64,000 nt of DNA from positions 4,005,753-4,069,752 of the forward strand of contig VZTJ01004286.1 in NCBI GenBank assembly GCA_013397795.1, given 5' to 3'. A program made the position numbers and the translations under genes. A model generated the notes under the pieces. The model ran no database searches. It saw nothing but the letters and a program-made list of their open reading frames with translations, and was not told the DNA's origin. Shown piece after piece: positions 11,401 to 23,834 of this stretch; within the stretch, counting starts at the first letter, position 1; each line of letters begins with the position of its first letter. This stretch comes from Orthonyx spaldingii (Eukaryota; Chordata; Aves; Passeriformes; Orthonychidae).

Positions 11401-14400
11401 AGGAGAATGGTTAAGTTACATCTTCGAAAGCTGAGTGGTATCAGCTGATAGAGGAGGAAGAAGCAAAGACTAAGGGGGCAAAAAAAGTAGAAAAATGGGA
11501 ATGAAAAGGAGCAGCCCGAGTTGTCATTAAAACAAGAATCATTCTTTTGGAAATGTTGAGTTACATTTTTGGAGGTGGGCAGGGAAAAAGTCAAAACAGC
11601 TGGCCTGGAGTTGGAAGGGGACTGAAGCTGGCGTGTTTTGGCTTCAAAATACTGTACACTGCTCCTTGGATCTGTTTTAGAACTCTGTATGTTTACAGCT
11701 TTTGCACAAAAAAATTAGCAATGGTTGAAAAGAAAGAGGGAAGAAAACAGACTCTTCTGTTTTCATAGGATATGTACTGGACTGAAAAACATCTGCTAAT
11801 CTTTTTCTGTAAAGAAAAGTTAATGTTTTGTGGCCAGCATGTGGCCACGGTAATCCAGAAGAACTGGTTCCTCCACATGGCTCTGCCAGAGTTTCTTCTA
11901 AGAGTCCTGGGGCTGTCCTTGTACTGGTCATCAGTGCAGGAGTCAGGCAAGTTTGTGTTTATTAGTCACTGAAGAAAACAGAGATGGAGTCCTGAGAGCA
12001 AGTCCTGACACCCTGGTGTGTTTGTTTCCCCCCTGCCCACTCCCATCGTGCCAGCTTCTGTGCTTTTCATTTGTCTATGGCACCTTGGTTTATTTTAGCA
12101 AAAGTACAAATATCTCAGCAGAATGGATGAGCAGCACCCATTCCCCTGCCACAGAACATCCATCCTGAGGTCCTGACAGTCAACAGGGAAGGGAAGAAGA
12201 TAATCCTGCAGTTCAGCCCAAGCTGTGATGAGCTCAGCACTTTCAGAGAAGAGGAGAGTGGGTTAATGTACTTGTAGTGTCTTGTAATGAGGAGAGGGGT
12301 GTGGAATGGGACCTGGGTTGGCACAGGGGCATTTCTGACACAGCCCCTCAGCTTGAAAAACAGGCACCACATGATAAAAGTGCCTCAGTTTCTTCTTTTC
12401 CTTATCTGAAAACTGTATAAATGATGAGGCTTCAGCAGTCTGAGGGAGAGTGTTCTGAAAATCTAAGAGCAAAGAAATAAACTAAATCCTTGTTTCATTG
12501 AAGTAAAAGAATTTTGATGACCCCTTTGAAACAGAGGAGCATCAATCCTTGTACTGCATTTGTCTGCACACAGAATAACTTGTCTTGCTAGTGACACTCA
12601 GCATTTACCCTCCTCTGATTTTCCAGAAACCCTGTTTGTGTTACCAGGTTGTGGAAGGAAATTGTCCTGTCTTGGGTCACACCTGTCTGCTTGCATCTGT
12701 GATGCAAAGAGGGAATAAAATGAGTGCAATTTTCAAACCAGAAATGTGCTCTGCCCTTTTGTCATCCATTGAGTGTTCCAGGAGTAAGAGAACCCGAATA
12801 AGTCATGCTTGGGTGGAGCTGAGGGGGAGAAGGGAGCTCATGGGCACACGGGTTTCAGTGGCTCAGCTCAGTGTTCTTTGTGATGTGTTCAGGCCTCTCT
12901 GGGGCTGCAGTCCCAGCTGGGGGCTGAATTACTGGGAACTGCATCAGTGCTTTGAGGTCCAGAAGGCACTGTGCTGTATTTGGTTTGGGGGATAATGGCA
13001 AATAATTTCATTAGGATTTTCCCTTCACTTCAGCGCGTCTGGAAGGTCCCTGGGTTTGAAAACCTCAGTGTCCTTTTATGAATTCATATAGGGCCGAATT
13101 GTAGGTGAGAATTAATCTTAAAAATTTAAAATGTCTTTGCATTTATAGCAAGTCACTATGCTGAGCACTGCTTTTCCTGTCAGTAGGTGGAGTTCTTCTG
13201 TCTAGACCAGTAAGAAATTTGTTTTGCCTTTATTTTTAATGGCCAGAGTTTGTAAGTTACCAGGGATTGCAAACCTCTAAATTTTACATGCTGTCTAGTG
13301 ACAACATGCATTTTTCAATATATAAAAGTAAAGTAGATCTAAGAGTCTAAAACAAAATCCAGACCAGAAGTGTTTTGACCCTATCCTATTTTTTATTATA
13401 TTATAATAGTTTAATAGAATTTTAACATTTTACAACATTCTAGAAATAGATTACACAAGATGTTTCTTGAATCTTTCTGTCCTTCCTATAAAAGCAAACT
13501 TCAAACAGTAAGAAATTCTCATACTCTTCTTAAGACTTTGTTACTTGGTTTAAAGCTTTGTAATTTTTTCAGAACTATCTCTTGATTAATTTGTATAATC
13601 TTTTCCTAAATGTCTAAGGAGGCTTCAAGTGCCTGGGTTTGGGCAATTTTTACAACTGAACACACAGTTTGATTGAACTGCAACTTTTAAAAGTTGTGCC
13701 CAGGGTGTTGAACTTGCCAGTGCTTTGGTTGATTTCATTTATTGATGGAATATAATATTATTTTCTGTCAGTCATCTGTTTTCATATTTTAACAAAAGCC
13801 TGGCTCTGCAAACAAAGAGATGAAAATAGGATGAAAAATAGGGATTAAATTTCAGGGGACACTTTCTCAGAGTGAGCTCAGTTAAGCTGTGGCAGTCCCT
13901 CTCACAGGGAAGCTTTTTTGTTTGCGCTGTTATGAAACTATTCCTCATGAAAGGACAAAGCAATAGAGAGAAAGGAGCAATAAAAATTTCTCCTGGTGCC
14001 CAACCCCTGCCTGTGTAGTGCATCACATGACCCAGCAGGATCATAAATGTTTTAGGAAGAAGGAGAAACACCACCTTAGCAGAGGAATGAACACTGATGT
14101 GAATATCTGCAGCGCCTCTGTTTTACTGTCTGTGCTGTGAAGAACATCTGCCCTGTGAATTGTTCCAAATTTATTTGCTGATAGGAATTCCTAGACAAGC
14201 AGCATTTCACACACAAGTGCTGCCTGCAGTGCCCAGTCTGGTGGTGCCTTGGCCCCTGCGGTGATGATGGGACACAGTTTTATTTGAGTGCCTTGGAGCT
14301 CCTCTTGTTGCTGTTAAATTACTGTGATACTGAGTTTGGTGGTTTGGTTTGGTTTGATTCACAGTCACTGGGACAACTGTGCCATGTGAGAGGACCTGAC

Positions 14401-17400
14401 ACCACAGAATGTGAATCATGTGCATACAGGCACTGTCAGGGAATAGTTTTCTTAGCTGATGTTCAATACAGACTTTTAAAATTTAAAAAAGGGATTGAAC
14501 ATGAAGAAGGAGGTAGTATCCGTTTGAGGACTGTTAGGATCAGCTGGCCTAATTTGGGCACATGTTTTTGAAACCAGCTGGTGAACGTGAGCACATCTCT
14601 GCTTCCATGTGGAGGATTTAGACTTTTTTTAAAAGTCTCAGAACTAATGAACTGTGGAGTCTTTTGGTCACTTGGATACCTTGTGTCTGTGTTATTCTCT
14701 TTAAAATTGTCCTCATATAGGAAAAGCAACAATCTCCTCTAGAAGGATACTCATTAACCTGTTCAAACTGTTGAAAATTAACAACGCTTACCATCTGAAG
14801 CTTTTATTGTGGTAGAACCACATCTATTTGACCTTGCATTTCCATTTAACGTGCTTGTGATATTATGATTATACATCTTAAAAGCAGTAATGGAGGTTGT
14901 ATATGTTTATTGACCTTTAGGAAAATTAGGTCTTTAAATAGGCTCTGAAACTTTTATTGCTGTAAATGACCAATCTGGTTCGTGGCTTCTCTAATCTGTT
15001 TCTTCAGGCAGCATGAGAGGAGCAGTACAGAAAAGGCACTGCAGTGTGGAAAGCTGTCCCAGTGTTTCTGTGTTACTGATCCACAAGTAGCCGGGGGGAG
15101 TTGGAGAGTTAAACCTTAAGGATTAAAAGAATTTATGGAAAAGAATTTTGAGGAAGTTAGCATAAGTCAGTTTGATATCGCAGCCTCTGCTTTTTTCAGA
15201 GATGTTTTTGTGAAGCAGGAGCATTAGAAAGTTCTTCCACTGCCTGCTTGCAAACATTGGACCTTAATTTCACATAACTGAAAATGCCCATCTCCACCCT
15301 TCTGCCTTACACATCTCAGAGTTCTGTTACCTCTCTGCAGGGTGGTGAAAGCACAGAATTTGTCAATGTGTGCAGACTAAGGGCTCCCTTTTCATAAAGC
15401 ATTGGCTTTGATGTTCCTATTTCATCCTGCTCTGCTTTCATCCTGATGTTCTACTCTGTAAATGGGAAGAATCTCCTCAAGGGTACTCTGAAGTCTCATT
15501 CTGTAGTTGCACAGTGGCAAAGACATTTTCTAGCCAAATCTTTCAACTTCTTTTCAACGTGGTTTTCTCCTTTTCATGTGAAATCTGGGCTGCTCTGTGC
15601 TCTGTCAGAGTACCTGCATTGCTGTCATTTCATACACACTCCTTCCTCACTCTGTTTCTTCTTCATTCCCAGCTTCACAACTCTTTCCATCCCAGTGTGT
15701 GCCTTTAGCAGCTTCCCACGTGCTGCATCCTCTTAGGCCTTCCTTTAGTTTGCTCTTTCTAAAGATCTGCCAAGGAGTTTGTACTCCTTACCTTCATCTA
15801 ACTTAAGAGATCCTGGTTTTTTTACTTCATGTGGACAGAAGGTTCTCAGGAAAAATAACTTGACCTCTTTTCATGTCCTTTATATTTTATTTGTTGTTTA
15901 TATATTGTCATGAAATAATGAAGGCTTTGCAATATCTGGTTTTTTAAGCCCAAATGAGTGATTTTCTTATGTGTTTAAAACTGTATTAATAACTTCTGAC
16001 TTTTCCCACTGTAGGAAGTTGGTGAGCCATTCAAGGAGGAGAAGGCTGTTGCTAAATACTTGCGCTTCAACTGTCCAACGAAATCCACCAACATGATGGG
16101 CCACCGAGTTGATTATTTTATTGGTAGGGTTGCTTTTAACCAGAGAATTCAGGTTTCTTCTAACATTGTACTTGGAGGGTGGGAGAGGTTGTTTTGTTTT
16201 TATTAATAGTGCTTTATCTGATAAGTACTGAGCTCACAGTTTGGTTTTGAAAACTTATCTAGGTATTAGGAAGCCATAAAATTAATGTCACTAGCGTGGA
16301 GTAAATGCAATAAACTTTTCACTCTGTGATTTAAAGGTGTGTGTTGTCAAGAGGAATATATTTCAGAATTGTGACTAGTTTTACTTTAAAGAAAGGATGT
16401 AGAACATCACCAGAACACACTGGTCATTGTGGTTCAAGGAACATAGACTGAATGTTAAAATTGATGTTGTTAATATTAATGCATTTTTAATTCCTTTTTT
16501 TCCTCTAGCCTCGAAAGCTGTGGATTGCCTCCTGGATTCTAAATGGGCAAAGGCCAAGAAAGGAGAGGAGGCTCTCTTTACAACCCGGGAGTCTGTGGTT
16601 GACTACTGCAACAGGTATGGCCCAGGCTACTTCATCAGGGTCATTAATGGCTGTAGCTGTCCAGATGTCACAGTTCTTTAGGAACCAGTGTAACATCCTA
16701 AAACTTGAGTGGTCTTATGCAAAAATAATGATTGTATTTTATTGCTGTGTTTGGGGGTGGAAACGGTGTCGTTTCATTATTTTTGTTGCCAAAACTCTCT
16801 CAGGCTTTCACTGCACTGCGTGGGGCAGCAAGGTGAAGCAAATGAGTTTCCTGAAGTTTGACAATATTTGAAGTTAGTAGGGTCAGAGCTCTCAAATCTC
16901 TCTGTCCTCGCTGTCTGGAAAGCAGAACTCTGAACTGCTCTTCCTGTTGGGAATTCGGCTGTGCTCCTTTCAAGGCTGTTTCTGGTTGCTGATGACCATA
17001 AGAATACCAAATGCTACATCCTGGTGCCTTGCTGGCCATATTTATATCTATATCTACATCCATATATAGATGTATATACACTTGCAATAAGGTCTGTTTG
17101 TAGCTGACAGGAAGGGAATACTTGCATGTGTACCACAGTCTCAGCAGAGCAGTTCTGTCCATTGTGCATCACTTACCAGTGATCTTGAGGAGCTGTTTGT
17201 CCACTTCCTTGTTTTGGCTATGAAATACACTGACATGAACTTGAAAATAAATATTGCAGGAATTGCATTCGTGGGAAAGATAATGAAACGGATCTGGTGG
17301 CTTTCTGCATCCTACATCTTGTGTGTTCATTTATGTTCTGCAAAATGCTGCCACGGAAAAGTACAGTTTTTACCCAGTTTTGAACAGATGAACCAAAAAA

Positions 17401-20400
17401 AGCAAAGCAACAGGCAGGACATGGGCTAAGTAGGTCTGGTGTGTGTAGCTGTAAATGGAGCAGATGATGGTGACCTTGCCTTTCAGTCATGCTGGTCATG
17501 ATTGTGTCAGAAAGTTAATCTAGAACAGTGTCTAATAACATCATTGAGTGTAAATGTTGTTTTCACAGCTGCACTTAAATGAATCACTTAACTTTTTCCA
17601 TTTTAAGACTGCTGAAGAAACAGTTCTTTCATCGAGCATTGAAAGTGATGAAAATGAAACCTGACAAAGATACAAAGAAAGACAAGGAAAAAGGAAAGGC
17701 TGAGAGCGGGAAAGAAGAGGAGAAAAAGAGCAAGAAGGAAAGTGGCAAAGATGAAAAAACTAAGAAGGAGAAAGAAAAGGAAAAGAAAAAGGATGGTGAA
17801 AAAGATGAGTGTAAGAAGGTAAGTACTGTGTGTAAGAGAAGAGCCAAACCTGTAACAAATACATCAACCAATTGTTGAGTTTGCACTGGCTCAAAAGTAT
17901 AGGTGGTTATTCTAAAATGTGCTTTGCTTTTTTTTCCTGTTTTCAGCTCTTATATATGCTGCTTTTTTTTTTTTTGTTACCTTTTGAATTTGTCTTATTT
18001 TGATGTAGATCAAAAAAGAGGCTTCAGTTGGCCTTTGTGTACCTTGTCATCTCTTAATGTGGGCTGAGTTAATCAAAACCTGTTTCTGTCCAGTGGCAGC
18101 AGGCAGGGAGGCTGTGCACATCAGTTACCACAGACTGACACACGTGCAGTGACCAAACATCCAAACCAGTGCAGCTGCAGGATGAAACACAAACAGTTTT
18201 GCAGTGTTTGGTAACAAGAATGTTTTGAATGTCACATTTGGTCTGTGGGGCCTGTAACTGGCCCTGTTGTGTCACAGCTCTGTGACTGAGCTGCATCCTC
18301 CCTCCTTTCACTTGGTCTTCCAAGTTTAAACTGTTACTACTGTACAGGTTTTAATGTGGTTTGAGTTTGTTTTCATTCCTGATTGGTTTTATTGCTTATT
18401 TATTATTAGCAGAACAGAATTTCTAAAGTCTTAGGAAAGTGCAGGAGAAACTTGGTGAGTGAATATGGTGTTTCTTCTACATCCAGTGGTCTGAATCAGT
18501 GAGAGTTAATAGGATAGTGCTCCAAAGTAATTCCCATTCAGACGTTCCTAAGTGAAATAATGGCACATCTAGTGAGAGTTACAGTCTGTCTGCAAAGGTT
18601 TGGGTGTCAGGAGAAACCTAAATGGCAAATAAAAGAATTACAAACAGAACAATCCCACTGCAGTCCCAGCACAGTGTGAGATTGCCCAGCTCTTGAGGTA
18701 CTGCAAAATGCTGATTATGAAAGTAACCAACTCCTCCAATCCACTGTCGTCAGGGGAGGTACATTATTAAATGCATGTTAATTTTTAAACTGGTCATTAT
18801 TTATTGAACAGATATTTAGTGGATTATGTAAACCAGTGGGTGGGAACTTGAATGAAACACGGGACCAAATCACAAAGTTAATTTCTCACAACGAAATAAG
18901 CAAAGAGAAGGAAACGGGAGACAGAGAAGAGGAAGCACAAGATCCAAAAGAGATTAAGGAGCACAGAGAATAAATGGGCAGAAACTGCATCTGCCAGGAT
19001 GCCCTTTTGGTAAATCTGGCACTAAAATAGCAAATAATTCTGACAAAGTCAGTGATGGTGAAGTGTTGTTCCCTATTCTTGAGCCTTGCACAGACTTCCT
19101 GTTAATACCAGCCCAGCTTTTTTAGGCATTTGACAACACAGTGTAATCCTGAAGTCACAGTCTAGTCCTTAGACACTAACTAAACATGAAATTTCTCTTT
19201 ACTTAAAATTTTCCTTGATATTTGAGGTACCCAGTTGGTAATAAATAAGAGCAGGAGGAAATAAAGTATCTTTATTGTTTAAAAAAAGTGTGACCATGAT
19301 CTTAAGTTTGTGAAAAGTTATCAGATAAATATATTGACATATACTATAAATTAAATAAAAGTATATCATAAAAACAATATATTAAATATAGAAATTAAAA
19401 CATCTTAATTTTTTGTAATTTTTATATATGATTTGTATATGTATTTTTAGATGTTATAATTTATACATATAGTATATTAGATATAGATAAAATATTTGTT
19501 TGTCCTCAGGATGACACCCCAGGAACACCCAAGAAAAAGGAAACTAAGAGGAAATTTAAACTTGAGCCACATGAAGACCAAGTTTTCTTGGATGGAAATG
19601 AGGTAAGATTTGTAGGTGCTTTTCAACTTTGGCTGTCACTAGGCTATTGTCAGACAATAGCTTAATTTACTGGATTTCTGCAAACTCCTTGACATGTTGA
19701 AAGAAAAATTTATGTGATGGCTGGTCTTAAAACCAGATTTTCAGATATTTGCAAGGAGGTTAAAGACAAGTAAATATAGGACAGTAACTTAAAAAGCCCC
19801 AAAGAAAACTTACTCACCAGTAGTTGAGATGTTGGTGGCCATGAGGTGAATGTTTGTCCTTGGGGTGGGTTCAGGGGCTGCTGGAGCTGACCGTGTTTGG
19901 GATAGAGACTCCTGAGGTCCCTCCAACCCAGCTCTTCCCACAGCCACTGCCATGCCAAAATTGTTCTCAACCAAAGAAGCCTTCCAGGACACTCTGTTCA
20001 GTCACAGGAAGGGAAATAAAAAACTTCTGCCTGGCTTTGTGATCTGAGCAGGCAGGTGATCCTTTGACATTCCTCAATGCTCGTCCTGGCTTTACCACTG
20101 AAACTGTGGCCTTAAATACCTCTCTGTGCTTTGCTGCTCTGGAAGACAAAGAATTTAATTATTTACCAGCTCTGTAATGTACAGAGTCCCATTTGTGCTT
20201 CTCAGGTTTGGGATTAGTGGTAAGTTCTGCTGGGCTGTGTTAATGCTGTGTGTGGCTGTACTGGAATCTCCCCCAGGATTCTTGTATTCCTTTAGTTATA
20301 AAACATACATGGCAGCAACTTCTGTAAATAAATCACTTGTGCAGAAAATGTGCTTCCCCTTTGTATCTTGATTTTACTTTTCTCAGTTCTTCTACACGTG

Positions 20401-23091
20401 CTCTGCTCTATTTCATCCCATCTCAAGTGGAATCACACCCAGCTCTGATCCTCCCTGCTGTCCTTACCTGAAGTGCCCATTCCAAATGAGGCTGCAGCGC
20501 AGCACTTGCAATATCACAGTATTTACTGCTTGTCTTAAGAGTTACTTCTCTTTTTATTAATGAGCTGACATTTTTTAAGAACTGCAACTCACAAGAACTT
20601 TTTTTAAGTAGCAGCTAATTTAGAGCCAATTCTTGTGTATTTGCCTTAGAGCTGGGTTTTTTCCTTTCCTTCATTATTTTGCACTTACAAACACTGGATA
20701 TGCCACACTTATTGCCCAGTCACCATCTTCAGCTTGTTTGGGCTCACAGAGCAGCTGTCTGGCAGCAGCTACACCTGAATACAGTCAGCTTTGGCACCCT
20801 GTGAGAAGCAGAATGTTAAATATTTATTGCATCACACAGAATCACCGCTGCCTCCCAGGTGTCCTCCTGGTAGTTGGTATTGACACATCTGCAACAAGGG
20901 TTGCTGGTTTCTAGTAACCAGCAGCTTCTTTTCACAGTTAGAAGCTCAGATTCAAACTGTTTAGTTTGCTGAGAAAAAACCACAGATTTTTCTAGTTCAG
21001 AAAATCCTGCACTTTACCAAGAAGTTTTTCATTTATGGCTGAGCAGCTCAGATTCAAATGGATCCACAGTTCTCACACAAACATTTGGCTCTGAGTGTTG
21101 CAACTGCAGACATTGAGATAAGAGTGCTGAGGGACAGAGGGAGCAGTGACACTGATCTGAGCCCAGCACAGGCCTGCAGGGAGCGTTCCAGCTGCATCCT
21201 TTGTTCCAGGTGTTCAGCCTGGCTGTTTTCAAAGTTCACAGGACTTTTTGTTTCCACTTGGGAAACTTTTTTTTTTCAGTTTTTTTTTTTGCTTCATGCT
21301 GAACAAAGTTAATGAATAAAGAAAGAGACAACCAAACCTTGATTCAGTGATTTCTGAATCTTTCATTTTCCCATCAGTTCTGCTGTCTGATTGTTTTCCT
21401 CAGGATTACAACACTGTCAGTTACCCTTCCTAGGAATCAGGACCCCTTGCCCTGTCCGGGTGCTGACCAGAGGGCCTTTTGTTCAGCACCAAGCACTGCA
21501 GCCTGGCAGTGAGTGTTTGGGTGAGGGAACACAGGAGATGTTTATCAGAGAGCTTGTTCTGAGTGTAAACCAGGTTGTTTCTGTTGTAGGTGTATGTGTG
21601 GATCTATGACCCCGTTCACTTCAAAACTTTTGCCATGGGACTTGTACTTGGTAAGTCAGAGCAGACACAGATTGTTTATTTCTGTTGCCTTGAGCTAACC
21701 AGTGAGTTGTCCAGTGGGCAAATGTGGGTTATGTAAAAATATGAAATATGCTGTGAATGAGACCTTTCTGACCTTAGAACTTGTATTTGTGTAGAATAAG
21801 ACAAATCAGCTAATTTTATTTTTTTAATCTAGAATAGTGTAGACGTTAACTGAATCTAAGCCGCTCCTTTGAACGAGCAGTAAGCCTGGAACCTCTGTAC
21901 ATGTGGCAGGAGAAACTAACGCTGCTTCTCGTGCCTCTGTCCTGCCCTCCCTGCAGTGATCGCCGTCATTGCCGCCACCCTGTTCCCGCTCTGGCCCGCC
22001 GAGATGCGCGTCGGTGTTTATTACCTCAGCGTGGGCGCCGGCTGCTTTGTGGCCAGTATTCTGCTCCTGGCTGTGGGTGAGTGTCGGGGGGCGGGCGCTG
22101 AGGGGGCGGAGGCGCAGCCCGGCTCTCCCCCGCGCTCGGGGCTGGGCGGTGCCGCCTCCCAGGACCTTGTTCGGCCGCAGCCGGGTGCGTCCCGAGTGCG
22201 CTGCGCTGCGGCCAGCGGGTGTCACAGTCGTGCCGCGGGAAGGGAGAGAGCTCAGGCTCGAGTCACCTGTTGGTGTTTCCTGTGTAGTGCAGATTCGTTT
22301 AGTGCCTCTGTTTAAACAAAAAAAGTGCAGAACAAACCCAGAACTGCACACACAGATTTAGAGGAGAGAATGGTGTCACCGGGATTTTAAAGCTTTCTGT
22401 AGCAGAGGGGTTAAGAGCTAAATCAGAGATAAGATCCATGGTTCGTGGGGTGGGGGAGATGTGGTAAGAACAAAACTCCACAGAGCTATTGTGGAATGTG
22501 GGGGTTCTCCCCAGCATCTCCCCAGTCCCTAACTGGGGGTGGGCATGAGCAGTGAACATCTCTTACACCATGGTTGTACATTGTGTCTGTAACAAATTCC
22601 CAAATTTCCCTTGTTTTCACACAGCTCGCTGCATCCTGTTCCTGATCATCTGGCTCATCACTGGAGGAAGGCATCACTTCTGGTTCCTGCCAAACCTTAC
22701 AGCAGACGTGGGATTCATTGACTCCTTCAGGCCCCTGTACACACACGAATACAAAGGACCAAAAGCAGACTTAAAGAAAGAGGAAAAATCAGAATCCAAA
22801 AAGCAACAAAAATACGACAGCGAGGAGAAATCAGATAGTGAGAAGAAGGAAGAGGAGGATGGAAAGACAGAAGGCACGAGGAACTCGGGAACAGACGGCT
22901 CAGGAGGAGAGCGACATTCAGACACTGACAGTGACAGGCGCGACGATGACAGGTCCCAGCACAGTAGTGGCAATGGAAACGACTTTGAAATGATCACAAA
23001 AGAGGAACTGGAACAGCAAACAGATGAAGGGGATTGTGAGGAGGAAGAGGAGGAAGATACCGAAAGTGGGCCTGCACATGGGAAATCATAA
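8127..23091 (+). CDS. SEC62: SEC62, ER protein-translocation factor (8 coding exons)
   Basis: SEC62 is an ER membrane protein that works with SEC61 and SEC63 in mostly post-translational import of short or weak-signal precursors; it is also a reticulophagy receptor. Eight exons, 8127-8162, 16015-16123, 16509-16614, 17608-17818, 19510-19602, 21590-21650, 21957-22076 and 22625-23091, all with GT/AG borders, join to 1203 nt, 400 aa plus stop; human SEC62 is 399 aa. Visible parts: basic N-terminus (ERRRHRKR, residues 3-10), conserved NCPTKSTNMMGHRVDYF block in exon 2, long Lys/Glu linker (about 90-154), two membrane segments (about 198-218 and 228-260), and a Ser/Asp/Glu-rich cytosolic tail with the LC3-interacting motif FEMI at 366-369. 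The ATG has A at -3 and G at +4. It lies in a CpG island and is followed by GPR160 on the same strand. Confidence 0.97.
8163..16014 (+). other. SEC62: SEC62 intron 1 (7.9 kb)
   Basis: Bounded by GTACCC and TGTAG. The first 300 bases are CpG island; the rest is moderately AT-rich with no recognisable exon or repeat. The largest open frame (12585-12995) has no family I know. Confidence 0.85.
16015..16123 (+). CDS. SEC62: SEC62 coding exon 2
   Basis: Begins after a TGTAG acceptor and reads EVGEPFKEEKAVAKYLRF, then the NCPTKSTNMMGHRVDYF block. It ends one base into an Ala codon before GTAGGG. This is the conserved N-terminal cytosolic domain of the Sec62 family. Confidence 0.97.
16509..16614 (+). 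CDS. SEC62: SEC62 coding exon 3
   Basis: Starts after TCCTCTAG, completes the split Ala codon and reads SKAVDCLLDSKWAKAKKGEE and onward to YCN. It ends two bases into an Arg codon before GTATGG. The reading is nearly identical to the mammalian protein as I recall it. Confidence 0.97.
17608..17818 (+). CDS. SEC62: SEC62 coding exon 4 (Lys/Glu-rich linker)
   Basis: Completes Arg84, reads LLKKQFFHRALKVMKMK, then a highly charged Lys/Glu/Asp run to residue 154. The donor is a consensus GTAAGT. The purine bias of this stretch comes from AAG/GAA codons and is not a repeat insertion. Confidence 0.96.
19510..19602 (+). CDS. SEC62: SEC62 coding exon 5
   Basis: Reads DDTPGTPKKKETKRKFKLEP to DGNE, residues 155-185, phase 0 at both ends, with CTCAG acceptor and GTAAGA donor. 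Being a symmetric 93-bp exon, it could be skipped without a frameshift. Confidence 0.96.
21590..21650 (+). CDS. SEC62: SEC62 coding exon 6
   Basis: Reads VYVWIYDPVHFKTFAMGLVL and ends one base into the Val codon before GTAAGT. It carries the start of the first membrane segment. Confidence 0.96.
21940..22270. promoter_or_regulatory. CpG-rich patch inside SEC62 (exon 7 and intron 7)
   Basis: From exon 7 into the following intron the sequence abruptly becomes CpG-dense (GCGGGCGCTGAGGGGGCGG, CGAGTGCGCTGCGCTGCGG), whereas the neighbouring introns are AT-rich. It could be an intragenic CpG island, an alternative promoter or simply a GC-biased hotspot. No transcript evidence can be seen here. Confidence 0.5.
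21957..22076 (+). CDS. SEC62: SEC62 coding exon 7 (first membrane segment, loop, start of second)
   Basis: Starts after CCTGCAG and encodes IAVIAATLFPLWPAEMRVGV and the start of the second membrane segment (SILLLAV). The donor is GTGAGT. The exon and the intron after it are unusually GC- and CpG-rich compared with the rest of the gene. Confidence 0.96.
22077..22624 (+). other. SEC62: SEC62 intron 7
   Basis: 548 bases between GTGAGT and CACACAG. The first 190 bases are CpG-rich, see the separate patch entry; the remainder is ordinary. Confidence 0.9.
22625..23091 (+). CDS. SEC62: SEC62 coding exon 8 (second membrane segment end and cytosolic tail)
   Basis: Starts after TTCACACAG with RCILFLIIWLITGGRHHFWF, then the acidic Ser/Asp/Glu tail. 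The LC3-interacting motif sits in NDFEMITKEEL, followed by a run of six Glu, and the protein ends HGKS then TAA. This exon continues into the 3' UTR. Confidence 0.97.
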
Positions 23092-23828
23092 CTCACTGTG
23101 GTTTGGGACTAAGTATGTGCAAATGGTTGGATTTTCTTTGTTGGCTGATCACCAAAACATAGACCATACAGTAGCATCTTTGTTTGCTGAAATATCCGTG
23201 TTACCAAACAGTTTTATATCTAGTTCCTTCATTTTTTTTTTAACCATTAACTTGATTACTTGGTACTATGTTAATCATTAATATCCATTTACAGAAGTTT
23301 TATCAATTTGACAAGTTTTTTATTGATTGATAGATTGCCCAGATTGTCCTCAAACATACTGAAAAACATCATTTTCTGGTACTTGCATAACTGGTCAATT
23401 AGTTTAGCTTCTCAAACTTGCTTTTGTAAACCAGGTAAAAGTTGAATGACCAAATCTCAGATTATTCCTAGTTATACTCATCTGATAGTTAGGTAAAGCC
23501 CTTCTTAGCCCACAGCCTTCTTGATATTTTTCTTGATTTTGTTTTCAGAAGATTGTGAGAACTTTCCTGAGAAAACTAGTTTTAGCAGAAGTATTTTGCT
23601 GACAGTAGGGGAGCTGGTAGTGCTGAATTTGGCTGCAGTGTTCTCTGTTTCTCCAGCCTGTGTGCCAGCAACTGAAGAAATCCAAACTGGTTTTGTGCAT
23701 CCAGTGCAGAGAGAGATGTCATCTCCAGCAGGTGAAGGAAGCAGCACAGTTTGGAAATGATGGCTGTTTTCTTTCTCCTGCTCCATCATAATTAAGAAAA
23801 AAAAGATGTATTCTGTACATAATTTACA

Positions 23829-23834
23829 AATAAA
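23829..23834 (+). promoter_or_regulatory. AATAAA polyadenylation signal candidate for SEC62
   Basis: First canonical AATAAA after the SEC62 stop (738 bases downstream). An ATTAAA at 24041-24046 and a further AATAAA at 25433-25438 are alternatives; mammalian SEC62 has a long 3' UTR, so more distal ends are likely. Confidence 0.4.

Larger units (their letters stand above)
16124..21956 (+). other. SEC62: SEC62 introns 2-6
   Basis: Introns of 385, 993, 1691, 1987 and 306 bases separate exons 2 to 7. A very AT-rich stretch lies at about 19310-19500, just before exon 5. A weak CR1-like end near 19850-19945 is too diverged to call. Confidence 0.85.

Noticed and set aside
12585..12995. 136-codon frame in SEC62 intron 1
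   Set aside because: I could not match it to a gene or retroelement protein; it has no exon borders.
19850..19945. Possible CR1 end (GAGGTCCCTCCAACCCAGCTC)
   Set aside because: Only one short CR1-like word is present and the terminal repeat is missing, so it is too weak to list.
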